Assembly: GCF_010389155.1 (NCBI RefSeq)
Contig: NC_057761.1
Span: 44,068,213-44,132,212 of the forward strand
Reading direction: 5' to 3'
Length of the DNA stretch: 64,000 nt
DNA from: Erigeron canadensis
Lineage: Eukaryota > Streptophyta > Magnoliopsida > Asterales > Asteraceae
Numbering within the stretch: the stretch's first letter is position 1; each line of letters opens with the position of its first letter. The notes below the pieces were generated by a model. It saw only the letters and a list, made by a program, of their open reading frames with translations, was not told where the DNA came from and made no database searches. Positions 37,223 to 46,397 of the stretch are shown here, in pieces. Both the position numbers and the translations under genes were made by a program.

Positions 37223-37969
37223 TCAATGTTGTAGATGACCCTTTTGTCGTTTTCTAAAAACCACCTCAGTATCCAACCCAAACCCATCAACTTTTCTGGA
37301 CCGAACCAGATCCGAACCATTAAACAACTGCTTCAACGGTTCAATGCTATACAAATCATTAGCTGAATACTTATCCGACCGTCTCGAAAGTGCCACGTGT
37401 AGCACACAAATCCCACCGGGCTTTAAAGTCCGTTGGATCTCTTTCACAAATTTATCCGGGTAAAGTGCATGATCAAACACATTTGAGAATTCATAGTCAA
37501 AAGTGTTGTCATCAAATGGCTGATGATGAAAGTCACCTTTGATCACATTAGGCGGGTATGGAACCAAATCCAACCCGATTGAATCGTTAACTCCAACCCG
37601 TTTTAATGCCTCAACTTCTTGCCCGACCCGAGCTCCAACACAAAGACACTTTGATGAATTTATAAGTAGTTTTTCTTGTTTTAAATGGTTAAAGAAATGT
37701 GTGAAAACTAGAATCTTTCTGTCCCAGTCTCTTGAGGTCCATATTTTTCGGAGCTTTGGGTTGGTTGTTTTTTGAAGTTGGTGATGAATGTAGGTGTCGT
37801 AGGAGGTGTATCCGGATCGGATCTTGAGGTCGTTTCTAGGATGGCAACGGGGAGAAGGAGAAGAAAATTGTAAAGAGAGAAGGATGAGACAGAAGATGGA
37901 GAGGAGAATTAAAGATTTAAGGAAAGTTTCTGATACTAATGATTTTGATTGGTTTATTGTTCCCTTCAT
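37223..37969 (-). CDS. Membrane-anchored SAM-dependent methyltransferase (class I)
   Basis: Single-exon minus-strand gene. I chose the Met at 37969 (MKGTINQSKSLVSETFLKS), giving 248 residues. An upstream in-frame Met at 38026 would add 19 residues without domain content. A hydrophobic anchor FLKSLILLSIFCLILLSLQF lies near the N-terminus. The Rossmann SAM site follows: CLCVGARVGQEVEALKRVGV (motif I), the acidic residue in SIGLDLVPYPP, GDFHHQPFDDNTFDYEFSN (motif II-like) and LKPGGICVLHVALS (motif III-like). The fold is Methyltransf_11-like. The substrate is unknown. As I recall, Arabidopsis At1g24480, beside ALB4, is annotated as such a methyltransferase, which fits the local gene order. Confidence 0.85.
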   Translation of the reverse strand: MKGTINQSKSLVSETFLKSLILLSIFCLILLSLQFSSPSPRCHPRNDLKIRSGYTSYDTYIHHQLQKTTNPKLRKIWTSRDWDRKILVFTHFFNHLKQEKLLINSSKCLCVGARVGQEVEALKRVGVNDSIGLDLVPYPPNVIKGDFHHQPFDDNTFDYEFSNVFDHALYPDKFVKEIQRTLKPGGICVLHVALSRRSDKYSANDLYSIEPLKQLFNGSDLVRSRKVDGFGLDTEVVFRKRQKGHLQH

Positions 37970-38100
37970 CTTTCCAACTTCATTTTTATTTACATGCATA
38001 TATAAGTTCATGACCATATAAAACACTTTTTCCTGTCTAGAAAGAACTGTCCTTTCTAGATCTCTTTCAAGGTTCTAAGATGTTCATGGACAATATGCAT

Positions 38101-38130
38101 GTGTGTGTGTGTGAGAGAGAGAGATAGAGA
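38101..38130. repeat. GT/GA compound microsatellite
   Basis: Six GT units followed by GA units, about 130 bp upstream of the methyltransferase start, in its promoter or leader region. Confidence 0.9.
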
Positions 38131-38275
38131 AATAAGGGAAAATTGATGGATGATTTAACATAGAAAGCATATGCGTGCTATATAGAAGCGAGATGGTTGG
38201 TTTTGCTTGCATGATTACAAAATACACATTTAGTCATTTACTCACAGACATGCAACACACACAAACACATGTATA

Positions 38276-38502
38276 CTAACATGATACTCACGTAATGCGA
38301 CAGCGATGGTGTGATGGTGGAGGATAACTGTTGGTGGTAGAGACGGCGTCGAGTGATGTAGATAATGGATGTAAAATTAATTGATGTAAACAGTTAATGG
38401 ATTTATTTTAAAAGATGAATTATTGATAATGTAATATAATTATTAAGGATATTTTAGACATTTTTCTTAATATAACTTTCAACATGAGGGTTATGTTCTT
38501 TA
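38276..38502 (-). mobile_element. Small Helitron-family copy
   Basis: Shares GTAGAGACGGCGTCGAGTGA, AGATGAATTATTGATAATGT and a TATTTTAGACATTTTTC stretch with the Helitron at 20490. The 3' end is mutated (GTTAG|T on the minus strand instead of CTAG|T). The 5' end merges into a TA run. Confidence 0.55.
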
Positions 38503-38522
38503 TATATATATATATATATATA

Positions 38523-38965
38523 TTAGGTTTTTTACCCGCACGATGTGCGGCTATTTAAAATAACCTACGTAAAAAGAATAAAAATGAACATGAACTAATA
38601 TATAATAATACATTAAAGCATATAAATTTTTTGAGAAATATAATGATGTATAAAGCATATAAAATTTAACAACCCAATTACTTTTCATATTAAAAGTCGA
38701 AAAGAATTTGAAGATGAAATCAAAAACCAACTTTAAAAAAAAATATGACAATGGTGTGATGTGTCGACACAATTATGTAATCTATATATGAAACTAATGT
38801 TGGTTTTTAGGAAACAAAATCAATTTTATTAATTTCATAATTTTATTTTTTACATGCCAATATATATTAAATATTACACATAGGATAAAATCTTATGTGG
38901 CAAATTTTAAAAATAGTTTTAAATTAAAGAGGGTTTTTAAAAAGCTAGAATTCCTATTGTTTTAA

Positions 38966-38980
<15 letters not shown>
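38523..38980 (-). mobile_element. Non-autonomous Helitron
   Basis: The minus-strand 3' end has hairpin CCGCACATCGTGCGG, then GTAAAAAAC and CTAA followed by T. The other side reads AATATTAAAACAATAGGAAT before a TA run hides the 5' TC. It is close in sequence to the copies at 26401 and 27473. Confidence 0.65.
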
Positions 38981-39014
<34 letters not shown>

Positions 39015-39422
39015 TAATTTAACAAAGCAAAATCGAAGAGTTGAAGTTTAAGGTTCTTACACCCGTGTAAAATAGTATTATTCAAATTCAAATACACTGT
39101 TTTACACATATGTAAGTAAATAAAATAAGTCAATATTTATAAAAATGTCAAATATTTATATATGGCCGGAAAAGACTATGGATTATATATATTTATATGC
39201 TCTTTATTTTCAATCACACTTTTTCAAATTTATTCTACATTTGATTGTAGGTAGTAAAAGCAAAGGATAATGATGATTAGTGGAAATTTCTGGTTAAAGC
39301 AATTAGCACTTTGGTGATTACAATTATTAATGTTATTGCCTTGGAGTGTTGGTAAAGTATTATAGGGTTTACAAGAAAAGAACACCTTCTCGACCATAAT
39401 TTAAGGGACGTGATGTGTCTTA

Positions 39423-39813
39423 GGCCTTATCCAACCCAAAGCTTTTTCTCACCATTTTCTCATTGCCACATTATCGTTTTCTCATTATATATTTCAAAAA
39501 ATATTACTACCAATCATATCCTTTTTTCATCTTTTTCTTATTTCTTTCTCAAATATTTTATTACATTTAATTAATAAAAACATACACTAACAAAATTATC
39601 ATGCTTTGAAAAAGACTATTAAAAAATAAAGGACATGGAAAAAAAAAATACAAAGTCAGTCCTTAACTTGTTTTCTCCCATTTTCGCAAGACAAAATATA
39701 TACCTTTTTCTCAAGAAAATGCTCCCAGAAAACACTGATGCCAAGTAGTTGCCAACACTTATTTTCAGAAAATGGTGAGAAAATGTTTGAGAAAACAACA
39801 GTTGGGAATGGCC
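39423..39813. mobile_element. Tourist-like MITE with TTA target duplication
   Basis: The ends GGCCTTATCCAACCCAAAGC and AGTTGGGAATGGCC are imperfect inverted repeats flanked on both sides by TTA. A three-base TTA duplication points to the PIF/Harbinger superfamily. Inside, TTTTCTCACCATTTTCTC and GAAAATGGTGAGAAAATG extend the inverted structure. Length is 391 bp with no coding capacity. Confidence 0.7.
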
Positions 39814-40049
39814 TTACAAATTAAATTTGAAAATTTTGTTAACCATAATCCTTGGCAATAAGTTATATGCAGTAAAACATTGAACATTAAAATTATTATC
39901 GACTTCATATGCAACATTTTACTACATGTTAACCATAGCCTTTAATGACTATGTAACTTAAGGTGAGTGTTAGGTGACCAACACAAAATTTTCTTTTATT
40001 AAAATTCAAACTCTACATATACATATACATATATATATATATATATATG

Positions 40050-40350
40050 CAGTGGCGGCTTAAGGTTTTTAGAGGCCTCAAATGAAATTAATTTTGGGAG
40101 CCTAGTTCATTACCATATAAACTAAAGTAAAAAAAAAAGTAGCTCGTCTTTTGTTATTGAACTACAAGTAATAAAAAAATATGCAGATGTTGATGCAAAA
40201 ATCAAAAAGGCGTTACTGTAATGCAAATTATATAATGATACTTAATCCAAAATTCAAACACTAAGTCTAATATACAAGATTTTGAGACCTTAGAAATTTG
40301 GGGGGCATAAAGCGATCGTCTAGTCCCATAGTACTGTTGAGCCACCTCTG
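40050..40350. mobile_element. hAT-type MITE with perfect 8-bp target duplication
   Basis: Starts CAGTGGCGGCTTAAGG and ends TTGAGCCACCTCTG, inverted repeats of the common plant hAT CAGNGGCGG type. TATATATG directly precedes (40042-40049) and follows (40351-40358) the element. It is 301 bp and non-coding. The repeated flank is TA-rich, so chance matching is possible, but the final G supports a true duplication. Confidence 0.75.
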
Positions 40351-40358
40351 TATATATG

Positions 40359-41418
40359 TTATGTAGTTTAATGCCCATACATATGAACAAACTTTGTTTC
40401 ACATATATGACTCCTCATACAGGAGGGTGGTGACACTAGTCAACTTTTGTATCAAAACAGATATACTTAATTTGGCATACAGAGAACCCAAAAGATTAAC
40501 TTTCAAAAAATGTTATATTAGGCACATCCGTATCATGACGTCGTTCTCGTTTCGGCTTTACTTCTCATTAGTTTTATCTCTCTAAAACACACCTTAAAGT
40601 TAGAAGTAACTTCATAGATAAAATTGAGGTATTATTGACTTTTAGATTAAATTCAAAAGTTAATATTTAAAAGTAATTTTTAAATCTTAACCCTTGATTT
40701 TAATTCAAGGGTCAAGATTATCAACTTCACCTATAAAGTTGTTTTTAACTTTAGAGGATTTCTATCCCAAAAATACCATATTTTTATAATAACATCATCC
40801 TCACCTAATCCACAATTAAAAAAATTATAAACTCATACATCCAATCTCTCTGCATCTCCAAATAAAACCAAAAATAAAAAACTAACACTCACCTCTACAC
40901 ATGCTTAGGGTTCACCCCACCTCGTCCATGCAATTTCAAAACATGACATGCATAGATGACGACGACCAAATGGAAATTTGTTGCCTAACATGAGTTCATG
41001 ACGGCAACAACAGTCTTCAAGACGAACAAATGAAATGCGATAGGGATGGGCCATAAAAAGGTTGATGTAATTTTTTTATAAGAAAAAATAATTAATCCTC
41101 TTAAAAATCCTCCTAAAATTTTTAAATTCTTTTTCTTTGACACATATTTCAATTTAATATTTAAGAGGACTTTTTAGTCTATTGTTTTAAGAGGATTTAT
41201 TATCTCACATTTTTTAAATGGCCGGATGTTACTTTACTCACCTAATTTCACTCGTTAATACCCAGGTTTAACCTGGGTCTCTCTCCAAAGACAATATGTC
41301 TTATCTCACCTTAACCAATTGGGTTAATGTTATTGGCACAATGAAAAGTTCATTAGAAAAAACATTTACAATTTTTTTAATATTTATTCATGAGGGGGAA
41401 ACCACCCACTTAAAGATC
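40359..41418. other. Intergenic, no gene recognised
   Basis: AT-rich. TTTAAGAGGATTT-like words near 41095-41205 occur in both orientations and hint at another decayed inverted-repeat element. Nothing is coding. Confidence 0.4.
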
Positions 41419-41603
41419 TCATTTTTGTTGATTTGGTTAGATGCAGGCTGTAGAAAAAGTTTAGAGCAGCCAAAGAATAGCAGGAGTGATCACAAACAAC
41501 ATAAGCTGCCCACTGTTATCACTCGAGGCAGCTGGGTCAGCTATGGCATCGATTTTACTGGCCATGGCCTCTGGGTCCCCCTCATTTGGCTCAGAGATTT
41601 TTA
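41419..41603 (-). pseudogene. Fragment of nuclear PsbY (photosystem II) gene
   Basis: The minus strand reads MASKIDAIADPAASSDNSGQ, then LMLFVITPAILWLL and, after a stop and frame change, FLQPASNQINKNE. The pattern ASSDNxGQLxLFVxxPAIxW followed by LYNILQPALNQINR is the PsbY mature domain. PsbY is a one-helix thylakoid subunit of photosystem II. The in-frame TAA after LWLL and the missing transit peptide and first PsbY unit mark it as a broken fragment. The overlapping plus-strand open frame is only its shadow. Confidence 0.7.
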
Positions 41604-42776
41604 GCAGAGGCATATATCATTGAATTTGGCAATAGGCCTGGCATGGTGAGCGGTGTGCCGCTGCCATTAGTAGTGGCAGTTAAAGTGATATATTAAACAG
41701 AGCCATTGTTTTCTATTCAAATGAAAACGACTGGAAAGATATATACTTCATTCCCCACCCAAACATTCATATCACTAACTTCTTTAACCATTCAATAACA
41801 ACCTACTCTGAGCTTCTAGTTTATCTTACTTAGACCTTCATCTCTGATACTCTACTTTTTTTTCTTGACAAAGTTACATGTTCCATGAATTTACAAATGA
41901 CCTATTCAAGTTTCAAGCCACTTTTGTTTAGAGAAAATAAACCAACCAACATCACGGTTCACAAGCACAAACTGTTTTGGGCAAAAAGTGCCATTTCTGG
42001 GTTTCTTCATTTATAGTTCCATGATTGACTTATGCTAACAAACTATATCACTTTCAATCAGCAATCAAAAGTCAAGTCAGATGGCTCTTGAAGGAGATTG
42101 CCGATCACTACTGACTAGAAACTAAGACACTTAATCGATAAGCTTTATACAGCAAAAACACGCATATTATTTATGGAACCAGCAGGGGAAAATACAAGTT
42201 GTATAGACTTTCTGATAACTCTACGCTTTTTTGTTGCCAACCAGCATTCATTATATCACAAAGAAACGGCACTTATTTAAGTGGCATGGACTTACATTAA
42301 AATTGTAAACAAAATCATTTGCTCTAATTGGGTCAAGTCATGCTCTTTTTGCTATACACCGAAAGATATGGATTTTTTTAACGAAAAGCAAAAGTATGGT
42401 TTTTCAGAAAGTCAATTATTTAATGGAAATTCAGTCATAGGATGCAAAAAAGTCGCATGTTACACCAAAAAGAACCAGAATCCTATGTGAGCATATGAGG
42501 TCATAATTTGAACCCAGTTATTTAGTATAGGTGGATCAGGGTCATGTTTTATATATAACGGGTCCAATGGTTAAAAAAAATAGAGTAGCTACAGAAACAT
42601 GTCAAACGAAGAAGTTGTCCCAGTGTTGTGTAAGTCCAGTTATATCATCTATCTAATTAAAGTAAATAAAATGGTTACAGGAGTAAAATTACAATTTAAA
42701 GTTGAGAATTTGAGACGTGTATTTCCCGTAAATCCAACCCATTTTGGCAAGTACTAAAAAAAACCTGTTTTGGCAG
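41604..42776. other. Intergenic, no gene recognised
   Basis: No supported coding sequence. A copy of the GGATCAGGGTCATG / ACGGGTCC dispersed-repeat vocabulary lies near 42530-42575. Confidence 0.4.
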
Positions 42777-43240
42777 ATTACCCAACCCACCCATCTAGCT
42801 ACCTATAAGAAATGCTATGCAGTAATAGACTCTGTCTACACTATTCATTTGAATTGCACAAAACTTTTTTACCACGTTCATACAAAATTGCCTGATTGAA
42901 TCGAAAAGACAGACATCATATTCAGATCATACTATGCAGTACCCAGTGTTGTATGTCTCGGTTATCTCGGCCGATATATGGCTTCTCGGTGGTCGACCGA
43001 GACGATATACCCCCGATATATCCCCAATATATCGCTTCTCAATGGACGCACGAGACGATACCGAAAAGCGATATTTACAACCTTGATATTACCCAACCCA
43101 CCCATCTAGCTACCTATAAGAAATACTGTGCAGTAACAGACTCTATCTACACAGTTCATTTGAATTGCACAAAACTTTTTACCACATTCATACAAAATTG
43201 CCTGATTGAATTGAAAAGACAGACATCATATTCAGATCAT
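42777..43240. repeat. About 153-bp direct duplication flanking a MITE-like insert
   Basis: ATTACCCAACCCACCCATCT begins copies at 42777-42930 and 43088-43240, differing at a few bases and one T. Between them, about 42940-43087, lies a GATATATCG-rich segment bounded by GTTGTATGTCTCGGT and GATATTTACAACC, partly inverted ends typical of a small DNA element. The second copy lies just beyond the stop of the Cys-rich gene, so the duplicated part may be its 3' region. Confidence 0.85.
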
Positions 43241-43308
43241 TACTCGACCATCAAAGTTTGATATCACAACAGAAACCAAAAGACTAAATTTTTAGCTAAC
43301 AACACATA

Positions 43309-43695
43309 TTATGAAGACAAAGCTGAAGAGTTTGAGAGCTTTAGGCACTCACTTTGGCATCTCTTCAAGCAAATATCATTCCAGTTTGGCACTTGATGCT
43401 GGTTCACACAAACAGTTCGGGCACATGCATCTGCACAAGCATCAAGTTCTGAAACACCACAAACCGTGACACAGGTGTCGAGAGTCGGGTCTTTAGAAAA
43501 GGCACCAACTTTCTTTAACATTCTTTTGGATGTGCAGACCCTCTCACAAACGAATATATCGTCCGAGCTTTTCTCACGACCTCTAGCACTCTTCAATCTC
43601 TGTTCTTCTGCTCTCCTGTTTTTCATTCTTAAAGCTTGACCTGCCACCAATGCCGGAACCGCTGCCCCGACCAGCGATATCCACCAGTCCACCAT
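43309..43695 (-). CDS. Small membrane-anchored Cys-rich protein with five CX3C motifs
   Basis: The coding exon runs 43695-43309 (128 residues) from MVDWWISLVGAAVPALVAGQ. A longer in-frame start at 43728 is unlikely because an intron acceptor (TTAGATTGCAG) lies just before ATTACAAG. A 5' UTR intron with donor TTTTAAG|GTAATA near 44142 fits this. The N-terminus is one hydrophobic segment followed by a basic stretch (ALRMKNRRAEEQRLKSARG). The C-terminal part holds ten Cys, with CERVC, CVTVC, CADAC, CLKRC and CQSEC. I recognise the protein as conserved in plants but know no function. Paired CX3C motifs occur in disulfide-rich proteins of the mitochondrial intermembrane space; a similar oxidative fold here is an inference. 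Confidence 0.85.
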   Translation of the reverse strand: MVDWWISLVGAAVPALVAGQALRMKNRRAEEQRLKSARGREKSSDDIFVCERVCTSKRMLKKVGAFSKDPTLDTCVTVCGVSELDACADACARTVCVNQHQVPNWNDICLKRCQSECLKLSNSSALSS

Positions 43696-44981
43696 TGTTT
43701 TGTGCCTTTTTTTACTTGTAATCTGCAATCTAACCTTTCATCATTCAAATATTTATAATTCAAAAAAAAAAAAAAAAAAAACACTGGTAGACAGAGATAA
43801 AAACCCATTGTACATTTTAGCTCATTTATGCAAAAAATGATAATAATAATAATAATAAAAAGAAAGATAACAACTTTATAAACCCTAATTCCAATCTTAG
43901 CCTAAATCTTCCAACAATAAACTTTTATTATTTTTTTTTTAAAATAAAGAACTAAACTTTCATACATAGAACATGAATTATTCCAGGTGAAACTAAAAGG
44001 TTTAAGCATTTCTATAGATAAAGATAAATAAAAAAGGAAGAATTTTATAAACCCTAAAAGGTTAAACTTGAGATTGTAATGAACATTTATAAATCAAACT
44101 AATATTTTTTTTGAGAATATTGAAGACAAAAAAATATTACCTTAAAATTAATTAATGTGTGAGAGTGAGAGAGAGCGCAAGAGTCGCCGTTCAATTTTTT
44201 TGCCGGCGTTTATTTGTTGAGACTAGGAAGGAAGTGTTTGGAAATGCGTTTTTGGATTATTGTATTCTCATGATGCAAAACACAAAAGAGAGAATGTGTT
44301 TGATAAAAGAACGATGATTTATCTTGTTGGTTCATCTTCTTAAAAAAGTTTTTGAAACAATAAACATAACATTACGTGAATTTCACTGATACTTTTTTTT
44401 AATAATTTATTATTTTATGAATTTTTCATAATATCATTTTACTCATAAAAGTAAATTTTATTTGAACATGAATTTTCAAAATTAAGTTCTAAATGTAAAA
44501 TTGATTATTTACTTTTTTATAGACAAATTAAAAAAAAATAAGTTAGAGATATTTTTTTTTTAACGAACAGTCTTAGATGCAAAATTTGTTTTGCAAAAAC
44601 AATCTCAAACGCCTGATTTGATCGTGCGCTCGTTTTGGATCATGTGTGTTTTTTCTTTCTTTAAACCTTGTTTGTTTCGAATATTTACATTCGCTATTTA
44701 GAACTGTGAATTAAGAGAAATTATTTAGTAATAATTATATTTATGCAAGCTACATGTTGATAATAATACTAACATAACATTAAGTAATGAGACATCTATC
44801 AACTTTATATTCCCAATGTTTCGGTTGATCACTTGCTTGCAACTTATTTGGTCATTGTCCAAGTCTAAAACTATGTGTCTTCATAATGCAACTTATGCTG
44901 GACAGAGTGCCCCGGGGTGGGGCTAGGTACCGGTCTGGTACCTAATTGAATACCACCCCGTGATATCGGTACCTGATAGGC

Positions 44982-45118
44982 GGGAAGGAGGGTGGGGAGG
45001 GCGGTCACCAGATCTGTCTCCATCCTTACTTATTTATTTATTTGTCTTTTATTTTCTTTAGTCATTATGTGGGTAGGGGAGGGCGGGGGAGGAAGATAAA
45101 AGTCGGGGAGGGGCGGGG
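44982..45118 (+). other. G-rich patch with two complete G-quadruplex motifs
   Basis: GGGAAGGAGGGTGGGGAGGG at 44982-45001 and GGGTAGGGGAGGGCGGGGG at 45071-45089 each have four runs of at least three G with loops of seven or fewer. GGGGAGGGGCGGGG at 45105-45118 adds three more runs. This is striking in such AT-rich DNA. Confidence 0.75.
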
Positions 45119-45934
45119 AGATACTCTCCCTACCCTTATGGTGAATATTTGCGTTTCAAGCCAGAGTTTTTTTTTAAGTAACTTGATTGTTCGTCTTTGA
45201 AATTTATGCTTCCAAACTCAAAGCCATTAATCTAATTATTATCTCGTCTTGTTGGCATGTTTGGAAAGCCTCAAATGACACAATATTCTCCAAGAAACAT
45301 ATCATCTCAAGACAATTATTTGAAAACATAAAGCACTAAACGTTTTTTATGCCTAATCACGAGATCAAAATACCATGACATAGATTGGAATTCTTGGTGA
45401 CCTTTCTCATTGTAATTTTCAATTTGTATCAATTTACACTCTTTTAGCCTCTTACTGGTTATAGACTTGTAGTGATAATAATGTGCTATTTTTCAAAAGA
45501 AACAAGTTACAGTGATAGAAATATATATTTTTTACATTTAGATTACAATTTTTTGTCTTTTTTACATAAAATTATACTCGATATAATAACAAAGAGTAAG
45601 ACAAAACTTACATAGGCTTTTTTCTGATGAGAATGAGTAATAGAAAGAGAATGACATGAATTCATAAAAGAAGATGGGACGTTTATTTATTTATTTATCA
45701 AAACCTAACCTTATTAGCGGCTTAGATTACAAACTTGATTCTTGTTTAAATTTTTTATTTATAAGTTTTTTATTTACATTTATTTAATAATCTTATTTTA
45801 TTTTAAAAATATCGTTAAACTTTTATGTATTTGATACGAGACTAAATCTGGTTAATAATTTATTACACGCACAATTATAATATTTAATTCAAAAAAAATC
45901 TAACTTAAAAATGTTAAAATAATTATTTATTGTT

Positions 45935-46030
45935 GAATAGCATCTATCGGTAAAGTCTTAGATTTTAAAGAAATTCATCAGAATTCGAATTTCACTTTCT
46001 ACATTTATAGGAGTAGATTATTAGAAGGTT
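45935..46030 (+). mobile_element. tRNA-derived SINE-like element
   Basis: TAGCATCTATCGG fits a Pol III A box (TRGCNNANNNG). About 37 bases on, AATTCGAATTTC resembles a B box. No clear poly(A) tail is seen. It lies about 370 bp upstream of the ALB4-like start. Confidence 0.45.
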
Positions 46031-46397
46031 TTGAGAATCCAAATTTTATTTTAAACATGCCTGATTCAAGTTTTGTATATTATTTATTTGGATATCATTA
46101 CGATGTCTTGAATAATAATAAATAACTCGTTTTTTCTATAAAAAAAAATAGAAATAAAAAATCTGATGTTTTGACCTTCCATAATCTATACTACTCCGAA
46201 CAGGCGACCACAACATTTTCCATTTCAGTTCCTTCCACTCTACTTTTTTACTTCCTCTATCGTCATCTCTCATTTCAACCCTTTCCTTCCCCTGTTTCTG
46301 AATCCCACAATCTAACAACCATTCAACCCCAACAAACCTTAATTTAACAACAATCTTTTATTTAATTAATCAACAAAAACCTTGATTTATCAAAAAG

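Larger units (their letters stand above)
44220..46397. other. Intergenic between two divergent genes
   Basis: Contains the upstream sides of the Cys-rich gene and of the ALB4-like gene. It holds a G-rich patch and one SINE, listed separately; the rest is AT-rich without a gene. Confidence 0.5.

Noticed and set aside
41296..41604. Plus-strand open frame of 102 codons
   Set aside because: It is antisense to the PsbY fragment over much of its length and has no recognisable motif of its own.
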